A DNA stretch of 64,000 nt, taken from positions 201,581,494 to 201,645,493 of the forward strand of contig NC_059471.1 of NCBI RefSeq assembly GCF_018139145.2. Direction: 5' to 3'. This document shows, piece by piece, positions 54,301 through 62,491 of the stretch (position 1 is its first letter; each line of letters begins with the position of its first letter). Origin of the DNA: Gymnogyps californianus (taxonomy: Eukaryota; Chordata; Aves; Accipitriformes; Cathartidae). A model generated the notes under the pieces. The model was not told the origin of the DNA, searched no databases, and saw only the letters and a list, made by a program, of their open reading frames with translations. The translations under genes were made by a program, and so were the position numbers.

Positions 54301-55436
54301 GCTACAGAATACCAGGGGACATGGACCAGGGGCCTGACCAGAAAGGCATTTTTACATTCAGGATGAATACAGAAGGAAGCGGCAGGCCGGGAAGAGTTTG
54401 TATGTCACTGGGAAACCTCATACCCAAGCAAAAAGTTTTGCCTGTTTGTTCTTGCTTGTCACCTCTAAGTAACTGGCAGCACTTATCGCACGTGATTACC
54501 AATTCAGCCTGCGCTATCTCCTGATGACAGTAGTTGATGGTGAACCACCAATCCTACTGCTTAGCCAAGTAATCTTAGCTACTGCTGAGGAAGATAACAC
54601 AGGCAGCTATGTATGCAAGTGGTCTAGACCAACAAGGCCACCAAGCAGCTGCTATGGTCCCAAGATCTAGAGTCCATGCAGCTAGGTAGACTAAGGAGAG
54701 ACAACATCAAATGTGATGCTTTGCATCATCAAGGTGGGTGTCCTCAATGCTGAAAGGACTTAGGGGAGGCATGTTTCCATTTGTCACTGCAGTGGCAAGG
54801 AAGGCTCAAACTCCAGTCACTCCCACACGTTTAGGGTTCTGCTGTGGTACTGGGATGTCCTTGCTGCTGCTAGAACAGGAGTAACAAGGACTGGGCAGTC
54901 TGGAGATGGCATAGGTTTTTGAAGAGGCAAAGTGTATGCAATGGCATGGCAAAGGCTCTGGCATTCAGTAGCACACAGTGCACGCTGATAGCTCCAGGTA
55001 GGTGAGATCGCAGAGGGAGGGCATCAGAGAAGGTGAAAGGAAGAATATCCCAACTAGAAAAGCGTCAGGACACTTCTGTAGCTAGGACAGTACGTATGGT
55101 CAAGTAACTTGGGCGTACATGGGTGTACAAGATGTACTTTTACAGGAAAACATAGACAGCTTCTCTCTCTGTAAGCTACTAATTTATTTTAAGAGAGCCT
55201 AGGCTGGGAACGGATGCTTTCACCAGAACTCCTCAGAGACAGTCAGAGATCTCAAGTGGCTTTCAGCTTTACAGTGAAGATATTGCTCTTACCTTGCTTT
55301 AGATATTTCTCTTACCTTGCTTTAAGTACTTCATTGACTTTTTGTTCTAGTTCTAATCTCCTCTGCCGTTCCTTTTCTAGTTCCTGCCTTAACGTTTCAG
55401 CATTTGTTTCTTCTCTCAGCTTCCTGAGCTCCTCCT
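27218..55436 (-). CDS. GRAMD4: GRAM domain-containing protein 4 (16 exons, 5' part outside window)
   Basis: Spliced CDS, in order: 55436-55316, 47527-47466, 45506-45374, 44905-44880, 42834-42743, 41162-41071, 40050-40002, 39172-39101, 37191-37148, 37053-36944, 35661-35507, 31622-31475, 31003-30910, 29836-29752, 28388-28320, 27319-27218. All introns are GT-AG and phases agree, giving 483 complete codons plus TAG. The product reads as GRAMD4: an N-terminal coiled coil (EELRKLREETNAE), a linker, one hydrophobic pair (AIAFI/IYMN to LNYLI), a second hydrophobic stretch (LWAAF to FFLIDFIF), then a GRAM/PH-like domain from GNFHEVFNL to AFETIFNQY. Known of the family: an ER/mitochondria-associated membrane protein, an E2F1-responsive pro-apoptotic factor, also reported to restrain TLR9 signalling. 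From recall the human protein is about 578 residues, so this is roughly residues 96-578. I see no frameshift or premature stop, so the gene looks intact. No other gene overlaps it. Confidence 0.95.
27320..28319 (-). other. GRAMD4 intron o-p
   Basis: 1.0 kb. Nothing beyond splice sites recognised. Confidence 0.8.
28320..28388 (-). CDS. GRAMD4: GRAMD4 exon o: YKVLSVLPGSGMGI
   Basis: 69 nt, phase 0 on both sides, encoding YKVLSVLPGSGMGIAVSTP then STQK. Last strands of the GRAM domain. Acceptor tctttttag, donor gtaagtagc. The symmetric phase means it could be skipped without a frameshift. Confidence 0.94.
28389..29751 (-). other. GRAMD4 intron n-o with CpG-rich patch
   Basis: 1.4 kb. Positions 28521-28795 hold about 16-17 CpG dinucleotides in a strongly GC-rich island within AT-rich intron; the rest is unremarkable. 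Confidence 0.75.
29752..29836 (-). CDS. GRAMD4: GRAMD4 exon n: YLCFESSKSG
   Basis: 85 nt encoding YLCFESSKSGSSKRNKVIKL then TDITDIQK (about residues 495-522), the conserved GRAM strand followed by the 'I-x-L-x-D-I' strand. Acceptor cttgttttcag, donor gtatgt. Confidence 0.94.
29837..30909 (-). other. GRAMD4 intron m-n
   Basis: 1.1 kb. Holds a short CA run (30064-30077) and a TA run (30624-30639); no other element recognised. Confidence 0.8.
30910..31003 (-). CDS. GRAMD4: GRAMD4 exon m: GRAM domain core
   Basis: 94 nt encoding CENGWRCCLINRDRKMPTDY then IRNGVLYVTE and two bases of Asn. The GxLYVTENYLCF-type beta strands are the signature of the GRAM fold; the codon split joins this exon to YLCFES in the next one. 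Acceptor ttttttcag, donor gtgagt. Confidence 0.94.
31004..31474 (-). other. GRAMD4 intron l-m
   Basis: 0.47 kb. Nothing recognised apart from splice sites. Confidence 0.8.
31475..31622 (-). CDS. GRAMD4: GRAMD4 exon l: start of GRAM domain
   Basis: 148 nt encoding LQTAASRSYVGSSAPTG, a Ser/Thr-rich linker, then GNFHEVFNLSENERPLA, the N-terminus of the GRAM/PH-like fold (about residues 414-462). Acceptor tttttctgcag, donor gtatta. It ends with G of a split Val. Confidence 0.94.
31623..35506 (-). other. GRAMD4 intron k-l
   Basis: 3.9 kb. No recognised repeat. It includes the longest minus-strand open frame of the window (167 codons, 32803-33306) and an opposing frame with a signal-peptide-like start (33075-33266). 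Neither has homology I can recognise. Confidence 0.7.
35507..35661 (-). CDS. GRAMD4: GRAMD4 exon k: LYAGIKFFLIDFIF
   Basis: 155 nt. It completes Gly and encodes LYAGIKFFLIDFIFKRCPRL, RAKYDTPYIIW, PTDPQLKERS and VSRR. It ends the second hydrophobic region and begins the cytoplasmic basic segment before the GRAM domain. Acceptor ttttttcag, donor gtaagg. Confidence 0.95.
35662..36943 (-). other. GRAMD4 intron j-k
   Basis: 1.3 kb of AT-rich intron. Nothing recognised. Confidence 0.8.
36944..37053 (-). CDS. GRAMD4: GRAMD4 exon j: second hydrophobic region
   Basis: 110 nt encoding LFMWVQPEITQKLYVTLWAA then FIASCFLPYRIIGLAM plus G of a split Gly. Acceptor tttgttttcag, donor gtaaac. It carries the start of the second membrane-embedded stretch (about residues 326-361). 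Confidence 0.93.
37148..37191 (-). CDS. GRAMD4: GRAMD4 exon i: 44-nt exon
   Basis: 44 nt encoding NLFGKMADILEKIK plus two bases of Asn. Acceptor ttatgcag, donor gtaagt. It joins exon h (...QKAQ) to exon j (LFMWVQPE), giving a continuous amphipathic helix leading into the second hydrophobic region. Confidence 0.92.
37192..39100 (-). other. GRAMD4 intron h-i with LTR insertion
   Basis: 1.9 kb, of which 554 bp is the solo LTR at 37980-38533. Right of it lies a perfect octamer ATTTGCAT (38803-38810) and a 7-bp inverted repeat (38831-38845). Confidence 0.8.
37980..38533 (+). mobile_element. Solo LTR in a GRAMD4 intron, antisense to the gene
   Basis: 554 bp starting TGTGGCAGG and ending CCGTGACA, flanked by a perfect 5-bp duplication CTAGG at 37975-37979 and 38534-38538. 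Plus orientation: TATAAA at 38204-38209, AATAAA at 38483-38488, giving a plausible U3 of about 250 bp, R of about 275 bp and a short U5. The U3/R part is GC-rich against the AT-rich intron. It belongs to a different LTR family from the copies at 574 and 21439. No internal retroviral sequence flanks it. Confidence 0.85.
39101..39172 (-). CDS. GRAMD4: GRAMD4 exon h: EPPKEDLTVSEKFQ
   Basis: 72 nt, phase 0 at both ends, encoding EPPKEDLTVSEKFQ then LVLDVAQKAQ. The acceptor is an excellent pyrimidine tract ending cttgcccaag. The donor is gtactg, weaker than the other donors of this gene. An in-frame length means skipping would delete 24 residues without a frameshift. Confidence 0.92.
39173..40001 (-). 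other. GRAMD4 intron g-h
   Basis: 0.8 kb. Nothing recognised. Confidence 0.8.
40002..40050 (-). CDS. GRAMD4: GRAMD4 exon g: GWRIQWSIVPEVSEPM
   Basis: 49 nt. It completes Arg and encodes GWRIQWSIVPEVSEPM, a loop between the membrane segment and the next helical region. Acceptor taacttctag, donor gtaggt. It ends in phase 0. Confidence 0.92.
40051..41070 (-). other. GRAMD4 intron f-g
   Basis: 1.0 kb. Several A-runs; no element recognised. Confidence 0.8.
41071..41162 (-). CDS. GRAMD4: GRAMD4 exon f: transmembrane hairpin
   Basis: 92 nt encoding IYMNAVWHGWAIPMFLFLAI then LRLSLNYLIA and AG of Arg. Strongly hydrophobic; with the end of the previous exon it forms a membrane hairpin-like region (about residues 231-266). 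Acceptor is a pyrimidine run followed by ctgcag, donor gtattt. Confidence 0.93.
41163..42742 (-). other. GRAMD4 intron e-f
   Basis: 1.6 kb. An A-rich tract at about 41174-41205 forms the pyrimidine tract before exon f. Nothing else recognised. Confidence 0.8.
42743..42834 (-). CDS. GRAMD4: GRAMD4 exon e: RGAKPVTNF and first hydrophobic start
   Basis: 92 nt encoding RGAKPVTNFVKNLSALSDWY and then a segment ending SAIAFI, the start of the first membrane-embedded stretch (about residues 210-239). Acceptor gcttctgtttag, donor gtaagtt. The acceptor AG at 42836-42835 is preferred over the AGs 2 and 4 bases downstream because only it completes the split Lys. Confidence 0.93.
42835..44879 (-). other. 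GRAMD4 intron d-e
   Basis: 2.0 kb. About 43250-44110 is GC-richer than its surroundings but shows no repeat or exon I can name. Confidence 0.75.
44880..44905 (-). CDS. GRAMD4: GRAMD4 exon d: 26-nt microexon
   Basis: Only 26 nt: G, eight codons (LTENMRRL), then A. Acceptor atttttcag and donor gtaagtact are both strong. It is needed to keep phase between the flanking exons and supplies residues expected in GRAMD4. It is too short for ORF-based detection and easily missed by gene finders. Confidence 0.9.
44906..45373 (-). other. GRAMD4 intron c-d
   Basis: 0.47 kb, with an A-run at about 45297-45312. Nothing else recognised. Confidence 0.8.
45374..45506 (-). CDS. GRAMD4: GRAMD4 exon c: SRLQKWF segment
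   Basis: 133 nt. It begins with AT, completing Asp, then KRSHTV, SRLQKWF, FGEYVEDFRFQPEEN and EEPLSAR. The acceptor chosen is cttcttttttgtag at 45507-45520; a second AG five bases inside (ataag) has no pyrimidine tract and would break the phase. This conserved segment precedes the first membrane pair (about residues 157-199). Confidence 0.93.
45507..47465 (-). other. GRAMD4 intron b-c
   Basis: 2.0 kb. No repeat or exon recognised. Confidence 0.8.
47466..47527 (-). CDS. GRAMD4: GRAMD4 exon b: Gln/Pro/Ala linker
   Basis: 62 nt. It completes the split Arg and encodes TEEVPAAQQPAKPQTQANGT, a low-complexity linker between the coiled coil and the membrane-proximal part. Acceptor ttctttgtag, donor gtaatc. 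It ends with the G of an Asp codon completed by the next exon. Confidence 0.9.
47528..55315 (-). other. GRAMD4 intron a-b
   Basis: 7.8 kb. Contains the ancient CR1 remnant (about 53690-54390) and the duplicated donor at its 5' end. The remainder holds only short chance frames and A/T runs. Confidence 0.75.
53690..54390 (+). mobile_element. Ancient CR1/L3-like LINE remnant
   Basis: Decayed blocks in the order of an old amniote CR1 3' end: a block with ACACTTTGAATACTGCATGA, then AAAAGCTGGAACTCTTCAGT, then AGTTAAACAAATTCATGGAT, and a GACCAGGGGCCTGACC motif near the end. Much more diverged than the young CR1s. It lies in the intron before GRAMD4 exon b, antisense to the gene. Confidence 0.65.
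55279..55324 (-). repeat. 23-bp tandem duplication carrying the exon-a splice donor
   Basis: Units 55302-55324 and 55279-55301 differ at one base (55308 T versus 55285 G on the plus strand). Each contains AAAGCAAGgtaagag, so the donor at the end of GRAMD4 exon a is present twice, 23 bp apart. The proximal copy gives the phase required by the next exon. The distal copy would add 23 nt starting G-TAA. Confidence 0.95.
55316..55436 (-). CDS. GRAMD4: GRAMD4 exon a: coiled coil
   Basis: 121 nt, entering with two bases of a split codon and leaving with AG of a split Arg. It encodes EELRKLREETNAE and then a run rich in Glu, Arg and Leu ending NEVLKA, a clear coiled-coil segment (about residues 96-134). 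The acceptor is AATTAACAG and the donor is AAG|gtaagag. The donor lies inside a 23-bp tandem duplication, so a second identical donor sits 23 bp downstream (see findings). This is the most 5' coding exon I can find in the window. Confidence 0.93.
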
Positions 55437-56071
55437 CTGTTAATTAAGGGAGAAGAAAAAGATTTAGTTACCCTTTCTATAAGAAAATTAAAATCTAATT
55501 ATGACAGATTAGGTGGGTTTTTTTTTTACCTGTGCTATACCAAATATGTTCACCAGAAAAAAACAAGTAATCAAGGGCTAGAAAGACTTCATAAAAAGCA
55601 CACAGCTGTATCATGTATAAAATGTTTAGTTACACTTGTTAAAGCAAGGAGAAAGACAACTTTAAAGTTTTCTTTTCAAGATGCAATGTATCAAAAATAA
55701 GCCCTCGATACAAGCTACCTTTATCTAAATACAGTGTGACATACCCTTCATTCCCCAAAGAAATAATCAGCAGGAAAGGCTGTCTATTGCTAAATCCAGG
55801 GGTCATAACAATAAAAAAAGTATCTGTTTTCTTCCCCCAAGTCTATGGGAGGAAAAAGACACACCATATACTCACATAAAGTTATATGATGCCATATAAC
55901 CCTCATTCCATCAACTTCTGGCACCTCTGTATTTTTATATAAGTCAGATGGCCCCATTATGGACCTGAGTATCTTGCAGTTTTAAGAAGGGGTTATGAGA
56001 TGAGGAATTAAGTTCAGATTTTTAGCCCTTTCCGAGGTTACAGTGTGCCCTACTAACTTCCATGCAATAAT

Positions 56072-56102
56072 TTATATATATATACACACACACACACACA
56101 TA
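56072..56102. repeat. (TA)n(CA)n microsatellite
   Basis: Alternating TA units pass directly into about nine CA units. A likely length-polymorphic site. Confidence 0.9.
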
Positions 56103-58352
56103 TGTTTACTCATACAAACACACATACACACTCTCCCAACTTTTTTCATGAGTAGTTTGTATCATGCATAAGGCTTTTTTGTGGCTAATTAGCCTTGCTT
56201 TTTTGTCACTGGCAGTATCCTTGTTCATGACCTTATTTTACTCTAGAGCTACAACAGGGTCACTATTACTGATCATTTTTCCCAGCTAGGCATAAAAGAG
56301 ACATGACAAAATGAAGACTGGGAATCTTTTTTTTTTTTCTTTTTAAACAACAAAATTACTCTACATTTTGGTCTCTGGGCTGGTTTTTAAGCTCACTCTC
56401 GACGATAAATAGTAGAACTGCAGGTGTATTTCAAGCTTACAGCAAACCAGAACAGAAAATACTTGCTAATTCCACTATCACCACAGACACAGGGGTTCAG
56501 GCTTTACATCGTTTTACAAGATTCATGTATTATGTTACACCCTCCAGCAACCTCTTGTTTCTTTTCACATACTGCCTTGTAAATCTTTGATAATCAGATA
56601 ATTTTGATATCTGAGCCTCTGTGACTCCAAACATTATGCATCTTGAGAAGGTCTGAAGCCCTAGTGCAAATGTTCCAAAGAACTGATAAACGCTCCCTCC
56701 TCTGCAGGAGGCCCTTGTGCAGTATCTCAAATCATTTTATTCGCTGTGCAAGGTAGGTGGTGGTAGATTATCTGTATTCCTGCAGCACTAAGAGGTTTAG
56801 AGCACAGAATTAGGAGAGACAGGAAAAAGAGACACGAATCAAGAGGACAACATGACTGCTTCCACCGTCAGGCTACAGGTTGAACTCCACCAAACAGAAA
56901 GGAGTGCTGTCATCTCCCCACTGATGCTTTTTTAGTGACCCCGGAAAGAAGAGCTGGAGCACAGAAACCAAGTAATCCTCCAGCAACTAAAACTGAAATT
57001 TATTCCCAAGCGTAGGGTAGGGAACTTTCCCTGTTGCAGCAGGTATTGTCTCTCCTGTAAATAAATGGAAAGATATGGACATAAGGGCATACCTATACAT
57101 GGATCTGTTCCTAATTATGTGTCCACAAGGAACTTTAAATCCAACAAGAAAACTACGTTTATAATTAGCTTACCCTACTTTCAAGGGCTCGCCTTGTTCC
57201 AGAACAAGAGCATGCACACAGCTGAGGGGAAACATCTGTTGCACTTCAAATGCACTGGAGCTTGTGCAATACCATGAAGATATCAACAGAAAGTTCCAAA
57301 GCTTGCTAGGGATGTTATCTTCTCAGGACCACTAAAGGGAAAAAATTCTTCATTGAGCACTTTTTTTTTTTTAATAGAGGAAGTGACTATGCATCGTGTG
57401 TACATAAGAAAGCCACAAGTAGTATAAATTAACCTCAATGCCCTTGAAAGTCTACTCAGATCTTCCAGATTCCTCAATTCCAGTTCTGATCGCGCTACAT
57501 TGTTCTACTAAAAACAAAACAAAAGCCCCAGAAAGTTGACCACTAGGAGGACAAGCAGTGCCAGAGATTCTTTATGGAAAGAGGCAGAGTCAAAGGGTAC
57601 AAAACGAATGAGGCAGAACTCCTATAAAACAAAACAAAACAATACAGCATCCCACCATTAAGGATTGTTACAGCTTCACATTTCTTAGCATTTCCTAACT
57701 TTCATATACATGACTGCAATTCAAATCCACCCCACTACAACTGCTCTGACCCCTCCAACTCTTTACAGCAGTATTTGTTGATACTTTGGCAGCAGCGTGG
57801 TCTGGCATTGTAAAACCTCCGTGTTTGGTTAGTTAAATACTCTAAAGTTTGCTAAGCAACAGAAACCACAGAGAGAGAGGGGAAAAAAAGGGGAAAAAAA
57901 AGTTCTTTCTTGCTCTCCCCCCTGAAATAATCCACAATTTGGCCAAGCTGAACTGAACTTTCAGAGGATATTTCTCTAGCCCTGAAGGGTCCTCCTGCAG
58001 AACGAGTGAACTTGGCTACAAAGAGCAGAGGTCACGGACCCTTGAGAAGAACCCGTAAGAACATTTCACCATGGTATCTATCGACTGAGCTTTACAGAAT
58101 GGTATCCTCCCTGACAATGAGAACGGAGTGCTCCTTGGATTTCATCTTCAGACAGTCAAAATTCAAACATCCTCGCCCCTCCACACACACACAAAAGGGT
58201 AAAACATAAAAGGTCAAGCTTCAGCCCCAAGATTAATCAGCTTCAATAATTTCCCTCCCAGGCATATCAATCACAGCTCCCTATCTCCTGCTGGGCAAGA
58301 AACATTAAAATATTACAAGGGGCTCAGTGCACGTCTTAACTGGACATGCAGG

Positions 58353-59483
58353 TGATGTGAGCAGCCAAAAAGGTGACCTGGTTAGAAGGGGAAAATTACT
58401 AACAGAAGAAAATGTCTGCTGAAATACTGACAGAGAAAATGCCTGCCAGCCTGGGAACTAGGCCTGGGAACCAGAAGCATCCTTGAGAAGTGCAGCTGGC
58501 CTCCTTGAAGTACACAGCTGGCTACCTAAAACCAGAGACATCCTGAGATACAATTGATAAGCACAAAAACAAGGAACTGTAACAGCAACTTAACGTCTGA
58601 AAAGGTGAAAAATAGTCTGGAAAAAGGGGGAAACATCCTGAGAAAGTAAGAACTGGTAACTACCATTGGCTGTTCTATCTGCAAGAACAAGAAAACAGTC
58701 TGGAAAAATAAAAATGTGCTTGAGAGAACAGAAAACATCAACATCTATTGGCTATTCCAGGTGAAAAATAGAAATTAACAGCATCTATTGGCTGCTGAAG
58801 TGGTGGTGTCCTTATTTCACTATGATATAAAAGTGACTTAATTTTTATTCAAAATGAAGCTTCTCTCTCTGAGAACTTCCCGTGCTGCACGTACTTTTCC
58901 TTTCCTGAATAGTTTCTGTGGCGAGTTCAACCTTTCTCAGAGATCTTGGACCCTTGCCGGGGAGCATTTGGTTTGTCCTCCCACTTCTGGGATGGCTGGG
59001 TCCCCCTCTGGGATCGGTTTGCCCACCCCTCTGGGATGATTTGGCACCTTCTGAGATCTGTCTAATAAGCTTGATACTGGTATTATTGTGAACATACATA
59101 TATATGCGCATATAAGTAATCTATCATAAGCATTTCTGCTGCTATATGATTGATAAGTTTGCTTCACTAGTGATAAGTTTGTAGTAACCTGTAATAGTAT
59201 ACACCTACTTGGTTGCTGCCATACTAGTGATGCTGCCAATAATTTATAACAGCTTTTTATATATATACACACATATATTTTTTCATTCACATATGTATAT
59301 TCTCTTTATCAATCACAGGTATGGTTGCTAGTGGTGATTTTTGTGGCATTTATGGAAATCTGTAATAAAGTAGAGAAATTTAGAGTAAAAAACCTCCGTG
59401 TCCTTGTATGTGACAGAATCCTGCCAAGCCACAGTCACAATCTCTGTATACCTGCAGGCTGGGTAACCCTTTAGGTCGTGACA
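58353..59483 (+). mobile_element. Candidate long solo LTR (about 1.1 kb)
   Basis: Proposed ends TGATGTGAGC and TCGTGACA are flanked by GCAGG at 58348-58352 and 59484-59488 (the match extends to GCAGGTG). Inside, the promoter architecture is convincing: three ATTGGC (inverted CCAAT) boxes at 58665, 58747 and 58787, TATAAAA at 58826-58832, and AATAAA at 59364-59369. Repeated motifs occur in U3 (ACATCCTGAG at 58538 and 58633). The TATA-to-poly(A) distance of about 540 bp implies an unusually long R. The orientation is antisense to GRAMD4. Ends are less certain than for the other LTRs. Confidence 0.6.
58987..59057 (+). repeat. Degenerate 20-23 bp tandem array within the LTR candidate
   Basis: CTGGGAT recurs at 58987, 59008 and 59031, and as CTGAGAT at 59051. 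Each is followed by a GC/T-rich spacer, giving four degenerate units. Confidence 0.7.
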
Positions 59484-62132
59484 GCAGGTGTGACCCTGAA
59501 AAAACGCTTTAAAATCTCTCTAACAAAGTCAACTTGTGTAGAAAAGCGGGACAGTATCTGCATAATATTGCACTTCTAAAAATGAGAGAGAAATGTGAGA
59601 AAAGGCAACAATATCGTTACAACTACATTAACTTGCATATTATTGCATTGTAAACCCTAGGAAAGTTGACCCCGTAGGAAAGACCACTATCAGCAATGCA
59701 TCTCAAGTTACCAAAAAAAATGTATCCATTTCAGGTTTTCAGCAACATTTTATCCTCTATTAGGTGTAACTGTCGCACCTGCACTCTAAGGATTTGATCA
59801 CTTAAATTTAAAGACTTAACAATTCAAAAAGTTTAGTTGATACCATGTAATTGTTAAAAGACAAGCTATCCAACATTTTGTTGAATCATCATATGCCATC
59901 AGCCACTAGAGCAACTGAAAAATTACAGTTTGCTCCCCAGAATACACAAGCTTGTAAGAAATTCTTTGATAAAAAGCTCTTAAATACCAAAGTATTTAGT
60001 TCAGGTGAGACTGAACAGTATCTGAATAGTATTTAGAAAAGAAGGATGATACATCAGGCTGGGAAGGCGTGGCAGCAGGTTGGATTTCTAATTCAATACT
60101 ACATGTGCAGTAAAGTGGATGTTTCCCTTAATGCGGGGATTGAAGGTGCATTAGGGAGTCTCCCAGTAGCTGTTTTACATAAAAGCATTCCTTCGTAGGC
60201 CTACCGGTACGCTGCAAAATCCCCCCCGGGACAAAGTGATCAAAAAAAAAAATCTTTCAGAGCATAGCTAGAGACTCCAGACCACTGTTTCTAGCTACCA
60301 AATCAGTTTAGTGTTAAATTTAAGGAGATAGAGCTAAAAACTAGAAATGCCAAAAAGTGGACATGCACCCTGTCATATTTACATGGGGAAACACCAGTAC
60401 TTAACAAGACAGAAATAACCCTTCTACAGCTATGTTAATTATGGCAAATCTCCCTACAACCCTTTGAACATTACCAGAGTTCAAGTATGTTCTTTAATTG
60501 GTACTAGATGCACTAAATCCCAACCACACACCGTCAAACTGGATCTCGCCAGCCGTGCTGACAGAGCCACACGTTGGGAGTTTTCTCCAGCACAGGCAGC
60601 TTCTACCCTTGCCAGACTCCCAGCTCCTACAGAAAGCTAATAGTTTAACTTTGTCCCAACTAAATCAACTATATGACGTTACTAACAAGATGTTAGGAGT
60701 CTGAAAACATGTCTATTTTCATCATCATAGACACTGAAGAGCTTTTAGTCTTTATCTTAAACAGCAGCAGCAAATGGCAGTGCTGTGAAAGACGTGGAAC
60801 GGCTCCACCACTTGTGATAAAGCAAAGACATACAAAGAATACTGTCTGACCAACAAGCAGTGATGGAGGAAGGACCCACAACAGAAATCCCTAACCTGGT
60901 TTTTTTCCTTTTTACAGTTATTTTGTAATTCACATACTCGTCTGGAGACAAGTTCACAATTCATAGCTATAACTGGATACAGCTTAATTGTGTACTATTT
61001 GTTACCTGTTCTTCTAATCTCTGACTCTCCTTCCCCAGGGCTTATGTCCTTTCACCAGCGACTTGAGAACCACAGAGACTGCCAAAGGCTTACCACAAAG
61101 CTATCCAAAAGACTTCAGATAAAATATTAGCCTTTGATCCCAGACACTGCAAGACATTCTACTTCTCTGCATGCCAGATGCTTGGGAAAGAAAAGGGCTT
61201 GCCTAAGCTATCTCTCTAGCAGCTCAACTTTATTAGCTGTCGTTTCTTCTTTAAGTCACCTCTTAAGTTCATGTCCTCTTTCACGCTTGGACTTCTACAC
61301 TTTACTTGGGAAGCACAAAGCTCACCTGTTTAGCAGGACTACTCTCAGCATTTTGAGAAGGAAGAGCCTAAAAACCTCCCTTCTCAAGCCCCAAACTCCA
61401 GGTTGACTGTCTAACCATTCCTTTGTCTCGCGTGGTTAGGTGGTTGCTTCCGAAATGGATACCAGCCTTCTTGTTCTTCACAGCTCTTCCAGAGCTGGAC
61501 AAAGAGTGGTCTGGAGAGTCATCTCAGCAGACAGACAGCAGCAACAGTGACAAGAGGGTGGAAGACGCAGCCCTACTGTGACATTATCGACCACAGTTTT
61601 AGAAATTCCTTCCTACTATAACAATACCAGATACTATTACCGAGGTGATTCAGTACAACACTGTAAACTGACCGCATTTTAAGCAAGAGTTCTTCATACT
61701 GTTTTTTTCAGGACACTGTCCTCACACTCTTTGCTGGAAAAGTAGGAATCCACTTTATTTTGACTAAGTCCAGCAACCCTTTTAAACCAACAGACTAAAG
61801 CCAACCTATGTTCCTACTCTAGATTTTTATTTTTCTATTCCCTTTAATTCAGAAAAGCCACGAGTGAACTTGGCGAGGCATAATGATGGGTTTCAGCATC
61901 ACTGATCCCTCTTTTGCCAAGTGCTTCCTCAGAATTTGTTTTGGTAACTATGTTTTATGTGGACTCCATATTATACCATTTAGTTTTAAAAAAGAAGTAG
62001 ATTAAGGGGAGGTCCTGTTAAACTGAAGGCAGCAGCTCTCAGACTTTGTCTAACTCAGAAGCGGTTCTTTATGACAACTCAGGCGCAAAGACGAGAATAA
62101 TTTTTTTTTTTCCCCTCTTTATCTTGCCACAG

Positions 62133-62491
62133 GTATTTTGTGAAACAACATTGAGGAGGCTAAGTGTCGTATACAAACATTTAGCAGCTACATCAAGTGC
62201 AATGAAAGAGTTACTGAGCCCCGCATCCCGTTTGGCGATGGTCAGGAAGAGGTACTCTTCCACCAGCACAAGAAGAGGGACTTGTGGCAGTGCTCTCTGA
62301 ACCACCACCTACCCGCAGTGCAAGGACTTGCTCTGCCAGGCGTGCTACACAGTGCTAAGGAGTGGAACGGCAGCCAATGTTACAGCATCACAGAGAGTAT
62401 TAGACAAAAACTATTCCCAATACATTGCGATTACAGTTTCCTCTTTCTAAGAGCGCAGTTGAAGGTGCCAGTGAAAGCATTAGCTACTTAG
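62133..62491 (+). other. Candidate antisense exon with open frames
   Basis: A long pyrimidine tract with ATCTTGCCACAG ending at 62132 is a strong acceptor on the plus strand. After it, one frame stays open from 62144 to a TAG at 62489 (115 codons) and another from 62133 for about 55 codons. I recognise no protein and no donor or poly(A) signal was fixed. Could be a non-coding exon or chance. Confidence 0.2.
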
